Assembly: GCA_037367405.1 (NCBI GenBank)
Contig: JAZKJV010002329.1
Coordinates: forward strand, 124,001 to 188,000
DNA length: 64,000 nt
Direction: 5' to 3'
From: Ottelia alismoides
Lineage: Eukaryota > Streptophyta > Magnoliopsida > Alismatales > Hydrocharitaceae
The number at the start of each line of letters is the position of its first letter. Positions within the stretch are counted from its first letter, which is position 1. A program made the translations under genes and the position numbers. Under the pieces are notes generated by a model, which was given only the letters and a program-made list of their open reading frames with translations, was not told the origin of the DNA and ran no database searches. Shown in pieces: positions 11,413 through 21,750 of the stretch.

Positions 11413-12178
11413 ATTGATGCAAATCAGAATTTGCAATGATGAAAAATATAATTTTGCAGTGGAAAATGTTTGATGGGAGAAATTAGAGAGAGGGAGAAGA
11501 GAAAAACTCATCGGATGTGAAGGATTTGGGGAAAAGAATCGTGGAGATCGCGTGGAGGGAGAAGAGAGAAGGGGAGAGCGACGAGACAAATCTCAATTTA
11601 CTTGTAACTTGAACTGTCTTACACAAAGGATTACCATCCCTTTTATATAGGATGAGTGTGATTACAAAATAGAAAGAAATCAAAATTCAAATTGACTCTA
11701 ATCGACTAGCTAATTGATTTGGATACAATTCCAATCTTAATTTATCGTGATTGACTCTAATTAACTAGGTAATTTATTTGAGATCACAATAACAACTCAA
11801 TTAATCGTAAATAAAATTGGACTCTAATTAAAGGACGAAAATTAAATAGAACCCTATTTGTTAACTCTACATTGCATCGACTGATGCAAATCGGAATTTG
11901 CAACTATGGAAAATATAATTTTGCCGTGGAAAATGTTTGCTGGGAGAAATTAGAGGGAGGGAGAAGAGAAAAACTCACCGGATGCGAGGGATTTGGGGAA
12001 GAGAGTCGCGGAGATCACGTGGAGGAGAAGAGAGAAGGGGAGAGAGATGAAATAAATCTCAATTTAATTGCAACTTGAACTGTCTTACACAAAGGACTAC
12101 CATCCCCTTTATATTGGAGGGGTGGGACTACAAAAATAGAAAGAAATCAAAAATCAAAATTCAAATTGACTCAAACCG

Positions 12179-13420
12179 CCAGTTGCCTGTGGGGATTCGC
12201 GATCGCCTCGAGAAACTTATGCGGAGATTTTTTATCGGGCAAAAATGGGGAAATGTCGTGAGGCATTCACTTGGTGGAATGGGATGAAATAACGCGGCGG
12301 AAGAGCGATGGTGGGTTGGGCGTGCGGAGACTGGAGCATGTTAACGATGCCTTCCTTCTCAAGTGGGCCAACAGAATTTGGGGCTCAAGTGAGGATTTTT
12401 ATAGCAAGGTCTTGCGCAAGATTCACGGTGTTAGCGGGGCGCTTCCATTGGCGGCTGATTGGGTGGGGGCTCAGACACCCTTCTGGAGAGGGGTGCTGGA
12501 GGTTTTCTCAAGATTTTTATCTCTCTTTGTACCGGTGCTTGGTGATGGACTTTCTTTCAGGTTTGGACGGATGATTGGACGAGGGGGGGGGCTTTGAGCT
12601 CACGGTTCCCCCGCTTGTTCGCTTTGGCAACTGATAAAAATGCTTGCGTCGTCTCCTGCTGGTCGGATGGTAGTTGGTTCCCGCCTTTCCTTGCTAATTT
12701 CTCCGATCAAAGGCTCGAGGATTTTCTCGTCCTGCTGGACGACACCAGGGATGCCGGTCGTCCTTCTGGCGGAAGGGATCATTGGGCCTGGCGGGGGGGG
12801 GGGGGGTTCTCGGCAAGGAAGGCATATGGGGTAATCTGCAGGCCCCCACCCTCGTGCTCAGAGATTGTGGTACGTGAGTGCGGTTTTTTTGGGGTCTAAG
12901 GCTCCCTGAACGGGTGGGCTTCTTCCTGTGGCTTTTTCATAGACAGAGGTTGATGACGAGAGATCGTTGCGCGAGGGTGCTTGGCAACATCTCTGATAGG
13001 TGCGTTTTGTGCGACAATGCAGTGGAGTCCATGGAGCATCTCTTCTTCGCATGCCCGAAGGTCATTGGGGTTTGGGAGGAAGCAGATGTGGATTGGGTTT
13101 GCACTTCTGATTTAGCATCTTTCTGTGGCTCGCTGGTGTCGAACAAAGATAGGGAGCGGCGGGCGCTCCTGCGGCCCGTGGCAAGCTTGTGGGCGATTTG
13201 GCTGGGCAGAAATGAAGCTATTTTCTCAGGACAACGCTTTTACAAGGAGAATATCGTTTTGCACTGTGCGCGTTTAGTCGACGATTGAGTGTTGGTTTAG
13301 CTTTCTTTTCGTCGTCTCTTTTGTTACCTTTGTAAACAACCTGTTTACTTTGTTCTTGTATATTGATTGGGGCGAACACTGCTGAGTGTATCCCCGTCTT
13401 TTGGGCCTCAAAAAAATTGA
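12179..13420 (+). mobile_element. L1-type LINE, 3' part of ORF2, inserted in an LTR
   Basis: Three overlapping sense frames give the C-terminal part of a plant L1 ORF2: LPVGIRDRLEKLMRRFF near 12183, KSDGGLGVRRLEHVND near 12301 (the post-RT 'GGLG' region), LPERVGFFLWLFHRQRLM near 12903, and a zf-RVT finger CVLC...HLFFAC near 13005-13053. A tail LWAIWLGRNEAIFSGQRFY follows, with a stop at 13286. The 3' end runs into a gggcctcaaaaaaa A-tract. Frames shift at G-runs (about 12585 and 12791). The endonuclease and RT catalytic parts are absent, so it is 5'-truncated. LTR sequence resumes on both sides with a small gap and no clear target duplication. Confidence 0.85.
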
Positions 13421-14597
13421 TTTTGAATAAAAATCAAATATTAACTTATCCTTATTGACTCTAACCAACTAGCTTATTAATTTGATATCACAAACGATCT
13501 CATTATTCAAAATAAAATTACATGGACTCAATAAAACGTAACATTAATTCGACTTTAATTAATGAACGGAAATTAAACCCCAATTGCTAAATTTCAATGG
13601 ACAAAAATCTCTAATTGAGCCCCACTTTGCCGTCCCACGCTACATCAGCTCTCTGTTGCTTTGAAAAACTCATCTCATGATGGGTGGCTTTGCTTTCGGT
13701 TGCAGTATTGGAGATGTCGTGTTGAATCTGTTGAGCAATTGACTCCAATTTCATGCCTTTCTTCCCTGATACATCATTACGTTTTTAGTTCTTTTCAATT
13801 GGAGGGCGTCCTTGCAATTTCGTACCCCTTCATTTAAAGTATCTTCTCTTAAATGCCTACCATCTTTAACCTTTATACAAAAGGTTTTAGGGAATGGGAT
13901 ATCTCTGTATTTTCTCCAAATTAATTTCTAATCCCCATATTGATTGGATTTTTCTTTCCATCGTGAGGAGATCCCAACCCTTACTAGGATTTCGACTCCT
14001 CTAGAGCCACGGCGACACCGTGATTGGTGGTGCAAACGACGGTCACGCCAGAAGTGCACGTGACAGCAAGGGCTCGAGATCGAGCGGAGGCGGCGACGAC
14101 GGTCGCTCGAGCCGTGTGCGTGGTGTTGATGGCAACGCCTTCGTGGAGCGCGGCGAGGAGGGGCTGTAGGTGCGGCGACGTAGGCGAGGGAAGGCGGTGG
14201 CGGGAGGGTTTGGTGGTACTTGGCCGTGGGAAGATGTGCGGGCGACGGTGTGGGGTCGAGGTGGTGGGGGCGGTAGCGGGTAAAGATGGGGTGGGTGGAG
14301 GCAAAGGGGGGAAGGACGAGGTGGGTGTAGGCGAAAGGGGGGGGGGCAGGCAATAACAGTGCCAGGAGGGCTCGTCGGAGTGGTGAGGGTGGCGGTAGCG
14401 GCAACGGGATGAGATGGAGGATGGCAGGGAAGGGTTGTAGGGGAGGTGGCGGTGCGGGTCCAAGTTGGAGGGGATGCCACTGGATAGAGAGGGTGAGCGA
14501 GACAGAGAGAGGGGGGACATGTTGGCGACAGTGGGAGCCAAGGGTTGGGGAGTTCTCTGGAAGTGCGAGGGCGGCGGGAGGGTTGTCGGCGAGGGTT

Positions 14598-15124
14598 TTA
14601 AGGGACTGGGGTGGCGTCACAGGGATGCGGTAGGGGGGGGGTGGCAGGCAGCAACATCGAGGTAGGAGGTCTCGCTGGGCGGTAGGGGAGAGGGCGGCAT
14701 GGCAACGGTGGGGCTGTGAATCGCGTCGGAGGTGTGGGAATGGTGGGAGAAGGTGGTAGCAACAGTGGGGTTGGGGGGCTCGTCGGAGGTGCGGGGGCAG
14801 CGCGGAGGGGCTGTGAGGGGGATGGGGCGAGTGGGATGGGCGGCGGAGCCATATTTTTTGACGGCAGTTGATATGAAATTTCCTGAACAACAACCTTTGC
14901 GGCATTTTTTGCGGCGTTTTCCACTAGTTGTCGCGTCAATATTTTCACATTCTGCGGCTCACACATCTATGTTGCCAAAGCTTTGCATATTTGCACATAC
15001 TTGGAGCGTAGACAATGTTTCTCTAACCTCAACACGCCATGCACGGTCGTTGGAGCGAGATCCTTTGGATTTATGTTCGCGTGAACGTTTGGACGGATCG
15101 TCAGATCGTGGGACGATCTGTAAT
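14598..15124 (-). pseudogene. Proline-rich ORF of the small LTR element, copy II (broken)
   Basis: Two overlapping minus frames (14959-15195 and 14598-14966) together give the order seen in copy I: RSDDPSKRSREHKSKGSR, DRAWRVEVRE, LQVCANMQSFGN, then LTRQLVENAAKNAAKVVV and QEISYQLPSKN, and then Pro/Ala-rich sequence. The frame change near 14960 replaces part of the helical segment. Further proline-rich antisense frames run to about 13930. Conservation of the charged blocks between two copies at the amino-acid level supports a once-functional protein. Its function is unknown. Confidence 0.5.
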
Positions 15125-15126
15125 CC

Positions 15127-15140
15127 ATGCTTTGATACCA
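15127..15140 (-). other. Primer-binding site of small LTR element, copy II
   Basis: The minus strand reads TGGTATCAAAGCAT, two bases from the LTR terminus TTGCATCA. It matches TGGTATCAGAGC of plant initiator tRNA-Met at 11 of 12 positions. Confidence 0.75.
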
Positions 15141-15150
15141 ATTGATGCAA

Positions 15151-15735
15151 CATCTTTCTCTTTTCACCGGGACCCATTGAGAGTGTGTGCGGCAATTAGG
15201 GACTAGTAGCGGCCCTTTGACCGCTAACGTGTATTGGGGGTGGAAGCCCTGACTATTATCTATTGGGCTGCGACATATATATTAGCGAAGGTGCTAGCTT
15301 TGGTATGGGAAGGGAAAGTAGCTATCTACATGCATTTCTGCTCCTGTTATCATGAGGATTAATGAAATGAGAGGTCAATTACCTTGGATGTGACATAGGA
15401 GGGTGTGGTCCAGATTTCGTCAAGTGCCGCCATGGATTTCCCTGGCGACTCGAAAAAAGGGTGCAATTTAGATATTTGCCTCTTTTTCAGGGTAAATGAG
15501 GGTTCCTCGGCACACGTAGAGATGCGTCAAGTAAGGTCGCTCCTAGCCTAGCTCCTGACAAGACTATCAAAAAGCCTCTCCCTGGGTGCGAAGCAACTGA
15601 GACACGCGTCGTAGAATGCGAAAGGAAGATGCTAAAGGAGATGACATGTTCAGAAAGAGCTCAGCCTAGGGCTAGTATGCATTCAAGTCTGGATAGTGCA
15701 GTCTCATCAGTTTCTCGATTGCCCTTCGCGTCGCA
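15151..15735. other. Foreign insert in an LTR, possibly organellar DNA
   Basis: LTR sequence breaks off after tgatgcaa (15150) and resumes near 15736 (atatgcaacgatggaaaa). The roughly 585 bases between are more balanced in base composition than the AT-rich LTR around them, lack A-tracts and transposon termini, and carry no long ORF. The texture (phrases such as ctagcctagctcctgacaag) resembles plant mitochondrial non-coding DNA, but this is only an impression. A small unrecognised transposable element is the alternative. Confidence 0.3.
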
Positions 15736-16176
15736 ATATGCAACGATGGAAAATATAATTTTCCGGTGGAAAATGTTTGGTGGGAGAAATTAGAGGGAGG
15801 AAGGAGAAAAATTCGCCGGATGCGAGGGATTTGGGCGTGTCGATGGGGAAGGGGTAGAGATAAAATCTCAATTTAATTTCAACTTGAACTATTTTCCACA
15901 AAGGACTACCATCCCTTTTATATAGGAGGGGTGAGATTACAAAAATAGAAATTCAAAATTCAAATTGACTCTAATCAACTAACTAATTGATTTGAATAAG
16001 ATTCAAATCTTAATTTATCTTGATTGACTTTAACCAACTAGCTAATTAATTTGAGATCACAAACGATCTTATTATTTGAAATATTGCAACGACTCAATTA
16101 ATCGTAAATAAAATTGGACTCTAATTAAAGGATGAAAATTAAATAGGACCCTATTTATTCACTCCACGCCGCATCA

Positions 16177-17815
16177 TAGGCGGTGTAGATGGTGAGGACA
16201 AGTGATTCCCAGGACTGATTACTGCACATGGTGGCCATATTGGTCCTAAGATAGCTGGACATGAAGTAAAGCGGTCGTAAGCTGCTGGACATAGGGTCCT
16301 CTATCTTGTCTACAAAGGCCTCGACAAAAGGCACATCCTTCGAAAATTATGATGCCGCCAATTATGAAGGCCCCACAGTGGGTATGGATGCCGAGGGAAT
16401 CGGGTGATACGATGGAAAGGGTGTCTCACATATTATTTTGAGGCCATATTTTCTTTATTATCTTGGGATCAGTTATGGATCTCAAGTTTGGGAATAGATC
16501 TATCTCCTTGGAGGTGCCGTGGGAGAAGCTATATTAAACAGAAGATCCATCTCCTTGGAGGTGCCGTGGGAGAAGCTCAAGCGAGATCGGAAGTCGTACA
16601 ACATGGGAATAGGAAGTTAGATATCCTTTACTTGCTGGCTCCTAGCATCTGTAGAATAAATTACTATGATGCTTTAGATTGGCCAGCCCTATCTACATCC
16701 CAAACAATGATGAATCTATATAGCAGGTAATTGTGGGCAAAGGTTTTGGGTTTTAGACTAAGACGGTGCTTTTTCCTGCTGGATATAGGGTGATGGGGTC
16801 ATCTTTTTTTAAAAGAAAGCGGTGGTCATTCCAAAACTCTATTCATAACAGAAACAAAAATTACAAGTACCTCAACTATTACTGAAAAATAAATTTGCGC
16901 AAGAGCATTCTTCGCAAAAAACCCTGCAAGCCAAAAACTCTCTGGAACATGAAGTATCCATCTCCTATAAACACTAAGAACTCCTGCATCCTGTCATCAG
17001 AAAAAAAATAGAATGAAAAGTAGTGCTAAGCCTCCTTCACACTCATTCCACTATTGATTGCCAACGCAAATAATCTGGGAACTGATCACACAATAAGTTA
17101 TCATCTGTCCAGTTGTCAGTCAAGAAATGAGATGAACCGTGTCTCCCAAAGTGGGATGCAACACCGGCGCAACCTCGGGCAGCATAGAAGAAATGCCCTT
17201 TCAAACGATTGAAGGGGATCTAATCTTAGCAAGACACGTTCCTGCACTTATGTATGGAGTTCTAGTCTGGATCCACTTGTCAATTGGGGGATGTCGCAGG
17301 TCATCGCTCTTTCCCTTGTAGACCATGAAGGGGTGGGGATCGATTTATAATTATATGGCTCCTTTCGGTTCTTCTACTACTATAGAGCAGAATAAGTTGA
17401 TTCTGCCAAGAACCCCATTAATCATATTCCATTGAATTGGAATATTTTAGATTTTATTAAAATAAATATTTATGCATTTAAGAAGTTGGATGCAGCATAC
17501 AAAAGGGCCTTGCTTTCCCTGGAAGATGGGAAATGACAGGGGGCTCTTCTCCTGCTTAGTTGTTGTTCCTACCTTCCTCCTACTATACATTTCTCTTTTT
17601 AATTGTTCATGGGACTTCTTTATATGAAATCAGACTATTGTAGTTTATGTTCAGCATGCCCTCTGCTCGAGAAAAAATGAAATATTTGCAGTCCGTGTTG
17701 ATTATTGAAAATATTCTAATATTTTGTAGTGCATGTTAATTATTGTTAGCTGGAGTGCAAACTTTGAAAATTTTCTTGCATTCAACTCTATCGAAGATTT
17801 ACTCCATTATTGCAG
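16177..17815. other. Unassigned DNA upstream of the DGD1 exons
   Basis: No DGD1-like N-terminal coding sequence and no transposon terminus is visible. It includes a 34-bp direct repeat (16496-16530 and 16543-16577, period 47) built on ctccttggaggtgccgtggg. The last 70 bases before 17816 end in a pyrimidine/AG splice acceptor (ttattgcag), so at least the right part should be an intron of the gene that follows. Confidence 0.5.
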
Positions 17816-19730
17816 ATATATGCGACAAGATAGTAGATGCTTTGTGTAGCAAACAAAAGGGTCAGCTTATTCGCCGTTCTGTTTCTATGGGTGATTTGGA
17901 GCATGAGAGAAGTGATGATGAACTAGAGCGTAGGATAAATGCCGTTATCCAAAGTACAGGTCATCATTATGAGGGTAGTCTTTGGGGCAATAAAAACCAC
18001 GAACTGTCGGATAGTAAGCGCCATGTGGCAATTGTCACTACAGCAAGTCTTCCCTGGATGACTGGGACTGCAGTTAATCCGCTGTTCCGGGCAGCCTATT
18101 TGGCAAGATGTGCTAAACAAAATGTGACCTTGCTGGTTCCATGGTTATGCAAGTCCGACCAGGAGCTCGTATATCCTAATAATTTGACATTTGGCTCTCC
18201 GGAAGAACAGGAGACCTACATAAGGAACTGGGTAGAGGAAAGAATTGGCTTCAAGACAGACTTCAAGATTTCGTTCTATCCTGGAAAGGTACGCTGGCAT
18301 TAACAATGCTGTCACATACATTTAAATTTGTTATTTGCTAGATATTAATTTCTGCTCATGGTCTTAGTTCTCAAAAGAAAGGAGAAGTATAATCCCTGCC
18401 GGGGACACTTCACAATTCATATCCCCCAAGGAAGCTGATATTGCCATTCTAGAAGAGCCAGAACACTTAAACTGGTACCACCATGGAACACGCTGGACGG
18501 ACAAGTTCAATCATGTCATTGGAGTTGTCCACACTAATTATTTGGAATACATCAAAAGGGAGCAGAATGGTGCCATTCAAGCTTTCTTTGTCAAACACAT
18601 AAATAATTGGGTGGTAAGAGCATACTGTGACAAGGTAATTTACTTCCCTAGTTTTTTTATTGGTTAGTCGTATGCTAATGATTGTCTTAAATCTAATTAG
18701 GAATCTGTATTTTCGGAGCATTATTATTTTTTACAAACAAGCAAAATGGCATGTTTATGCAGGTTCTTCGTCTCTCAGCTGCAACACAAGATCTACCCAA
18801 GTCTATGGTGTGCAATGTTCATGGTGTAAATCCCAAATTCCTGAAGATAGGGGAGAAGGTTGCTTCGGAAAGGGAGTTGGGGCAGATGGCATTCTCCAAG
18901 GGAGCATACTTCTTGGGCAAGATGGTCTGGGCAAAAGGGTACAGGGAACTGATAGACTTGATGACGAAGCACAAGGATGATCTTGGCGGGTTCAAGTTAG
19001 ATGTCTACGGAAACGGTGAGGATGCCAATGAGGTCCAATCTGCTGCGAAGAAATTGGATTTAAACCTCAATTTCATGAGAGGGAGAGATCACGCTGACGA
19101 TTTACTCCAAAGGTACCCTGTCCATGCTTTGCACGCAAACTCCATTTTTCTAATGTCAACCTTTTCTTTGGGTGCTAATTCCACATATATAGCTACAAGG
19201 TATTCATAAATCCAAGCGTCAGTGATGTTCTTTGCACGGCCACCGCCGAAGCCCTTGCCATGGGGAAGTTTGTCATCTGTGCCGATCATCCTTCAAATGA
19301 TTTCTTCAGAGCGTTTCCCAACTGCTTGACGTACAAAACGTCCGAGGACTTCGTTGCCAGGGTAAAGGAGGCGATGGCGGGAGAACCGCTTCCTCTCACA
19401 CCGGAGCAGAGGTACAACCTCTCATGGGAGGCCGCCACACAGAGATTCATGGAATACTCAGAACTCGACAAAGTTTTGCATGATAAGAACACCGATCCTG
19501 CGGTCGCCACTGGAGTCAACAGATTGAGGATGAGGAAGTCGGTTTCCATGCCCAGTTTGTCTGAAGTTGTAGACGGCGGCCTAGCATTCGCTCATTATTG
19601 TCTCACTGGCAACGAAATTCTGAGATTGTCGACAGGTGCTATACCCAACACAAGGGACTACGACAAGCAACACTGCAAGGATCTGAAGCTCCCGCCACCC
19701 GAGGTTCAAAACCCGGTTTACGGGTGGTAA
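17816..19730 (+). CDS. DGD1: Digalactosyldiacylglycerol synthase, DGD1 type (C-terminal four exons)
   Basis: DGD1 transfers galactose from UDP-galactose to MGDG, making DGDG at the chloroplast outer envelope. Exons: 17816-18288, 18368-18634, 18763-19112 and 19193-19730, all with GT/AG introns and consistent phases, giving about 541 codons ending NPVYGW. Visible family blocks include [20 protein letters not shown] at the start of the GT4 fold, [65 protein letters not shown] and [20 protein letters not shown]. This follows DGD1 rather than the shorter DGD2 (TGHHYEG lead-in, C-terminal extension after 19460). Arabidopsis DGD1 is about 808 residues, so some 260 N-terminal residues are missing. 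The first exon here begins with a split Asp codon at a normal acceptor, so an upstream exon is expected but is not found in the preceding 17.8 kb. No stops or frameshifts are present. Confidence 0.93.
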
Positions 19731-20495
19731 GCATCTTCGCATAACTGTAGGATGGTGTCTCGTGCATGTCGCGCGATCTGTCGACGGGTTCATAGTATTC
19801 CCGCTACTGTAGATGTTTTTTTGTTGTTACCCATGTACGATAGCTGTAGGTATGAGTTCCGAGGAATGGATACTTACTAGTGTAGTTATCATATTCTTCT
19901 CTGTATGGGCTTTCATGCCTGAACATCATAATCTGGTGTTACGATGGTGATAATACGTACCCGTGATGATCATCTTTTGTAAATACTGACTTTTTTGACG
20001 CAGCAACAGAACACCCATTAGCAATGCATACATCGTATCCCTTCGGATCTCGACGAAGCAGGATTCTTGTTGATTTGGACTGTAACAAGATGAGTTTGAT
20101 CGTGCAAGGGGCATGTGTTAAATAGAGTTAGATTTTACAGGTTGTGATGGTGTTAAAGAAAGATTATAGGAGCTATGGACTAGCTATACACGATTTCAAG
20201 GGGTTATAGTGTAAAAATTCTTAAAAAGCACCAGTTTTCACGTGGAATAATTGGCAAATTGCAACTGATCCCATTATTTTAATATATGATCTTTTATGCA
20301 GAACCCCCTCAACTTTTAATATATCAGATCCGCCCCGAAACAAAAAGAACATATCTGAGAAATTTGCAACCATATATTTGAAATTCGGAAATATCCGTAA
20401 GAACATCCACGATATATTACATGTAATCCTTTTCCCAACCCAATGGAACTACATCAACTATACATTGAATCTAAAACTAAACTTAAGCGCACATA
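19731..20495 (+). other. Probable DGD1 3' UTR and convergent intergenic DNA
   Basis: The T- and TG-rich stretch after the stop (for example tgtagatgtttttttgttgt near 19809) suits a plant 3' UTR and poly(A) region. No perfect AATAAA was noted close by. No ORF of interest occurs before the homeobox remnant on the opposite strand. Confidence 0.4.
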
Positions 20496-21740
20496 TCAAA
20501 AACGGCATGCAACGAAATCCGGAAGCAATTGAGCTACGAAATCCTTCCTGCTCTCGATCCCGAAATTCCCATAAACAGATTGAGAATGGGTCATTGCCGG
20601 ATCGCTGGAGCTGTTGAACCGATCGCTGGCCACGTGTCCGTCTCCTGACATGCCCAACTTCAGCACGACGCCATTGGCCGATGGCTTATCGAGCTCGCCG
20701 ATGGGGTATGCGACAGGCATCAGCAGGTTGAGGTTGTAGACATTGCCGTAGCCCATGAAAAGCTCAGATTGGTCGCTCTCATGTTCGATTGGTGTAAATC
20801 GCGGGGGATTGTTGTATTTGATCTTGGAATTTGGATGCTGGATTATGTTCTCTTATTTGCAATCTTCATCGTAGCCGCCTTTGGATTTGGACGGCGAGTC
20901 ATCGTCGCTGTCGTCCTTTTTTCTCAAATTGGTGTCGGTCACTCGTTCCTTCTTCGTCTCCTCGACGTACATCTCCTCCACCATTGGCTTCCAGAGGCGT
21001 ACACACGTGTTGATGAACACGTCGGAAACCTATCGGTAACACGCTTTTTTAAGAGCATCCATCTAAACATCGACGGAAAGTACGTATTTTGTTCTATACA
21101 CCTGTTAAGTTTCGTGTTGCATCAGACATATACCTACGAAATAAAACACGTATTATCGAGGATTTTCCGTATACCTGATTCCGGGAAAGGCTCATCTGCT
21201 TTGGGACCATGAGCTTGTCGGAATCCTTCGGATACCTGCACCGTCACGAAGTCACGATTAATGGAAAAAAAAATCACTCATGAATTCCAAAACGCATGAC
21301 AGAAAACTGATTCTGACAACTTGCTGGATTTTCAGCAGACAAAGAAAACTGGTCCTGACAGCTCGTCGGGATTTCAGAAGACTTACGGTTGAGGAAGTGC
21401 TCGAAGAGCCAGGCACAGAGCATCGACACGATGCACTCCGTGGCCATGCTGCGGCCGCCAGGCATTGTGCTGTAGCTGCTGCATAGTCAGTCCTCTGCTG
21501 CCTCAGGTTGTGATCGATGTACCGAAGTCATGACGCGCTTCTCGCTCCCTTCTGGCACTCCTCCTCCTCCTGCTCCCCGATGACTCTCCCCGCCGCGCGG
21601 ATTTGGTCTGCGATAGCATCCCGCAAGCACTAGAATTGCTTCGAGATCGTCCGGAAAGTGTGCACGGTGTACGCCCTTGCCGACCTGACCCCGACAACCG
21701 ATTCGAACAACTCAATGACGGCCTGCATCCGTTTGTCATA
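20496..21740 (-). pseudogene. BEL1-like homeodomain (BLH/TALE) gene remnant
   Basis: Three minus-strand exons keep the normal BLH structure. Exon 21387-21740 encodes the BELL domain (YDKRMQAVIELFESVVG, CLRDAIADQIRAAGRVIGEQ, YIDHNLRQQR) and the start of the homeodomain (CAWLFEHFLN). A 61-bp exon (21175-21235) reads YPKDSDKLMVPKQMSLSRNQ. Exon 20496-21029 reads VSDVFINTCVRLWKPMVEEM and a C-terminal tail. All splice sites are GT/AG. Damage: a stop in the BELL domain (the family's HFRCLRD appears as QF*CLRD), a frameshift after AWRPQ, one base lost before the first donor site, stop TAA after GYDEDCK, and the near-invariant homeodomain WF changed to VF. The upstream exon with the SKY box is missing; a hAT-like sequence begins where its intron should be. 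Such proteins pair with KNOX factors. This copy cannot encode one. Confidence 0.85.
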
Positions 21741-21750
21741 CTGTCTATGC

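Larger units (their letters stand above)
9656..11879 (-). mobile_element. Small antisense LTR retroelement, copy I
   Basis: Two related LTRs bound it: 9656-10141 (486 bp, 3' LTR in minus orientation) and 11415-11879 (5' LTR, terminal CA changed to CG). Both run TGATGCAAATC... to ...GCATC and contain a minus-strand TATA box (for example tatata at 9881-9886). On the minus strand the 5' LTR is followed by TGGTTTCAGATCATAGC (plus 11396-11412), a degenerate tRNA-Met primer site. A purine-rich aaagtggcagagagt abuts the 3' LTR. The only interior ORF is proline-rich with no pol, so the element is non-autonomous. At 2.2 kb it is larger than typical TRIMs. Confidence 0.75.
11882..16176 (-). mobile_element. 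Small antisense LTR retroelement, copy II, with two insertions
   Basis: The left (3') LTR is split into 11882-12178 and about 13421-13647 by a LINE. The right (5') LTR is 15143-15150 plus about 15736-16176, split by a foreign insert. LTR blocks such as ggaaaatataattttgc and ctttatata match copy I. The primer site is well kept (TGGTATCAAAGC on minus, 15129-15140). The interior (13648-15142) carries the same charged-then-proline-rich ORF as copy I, now broken. It lies two bases from copy I in the same orientation, suggesting insertion at or next to an existing LTR, or a recombined tandem. Confidence 0.7.

Noticed and set aside
12580..12805. G-runs as possible quadruplex regulatory sites
   Set aside because: They sit inside a dead LINE and coincide with frame changes, so slippage or sequencing error is more likely.
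13928..14905. 325-codon minus-strand ORF, proline/histidine/arginine-rich
   Set aside because: It lies over the low-complexity GC-rich tail of the small LTR element, has no counterpart in the same frame in copy I beyond composition, and is a by-product of the G/C-rich repeat.
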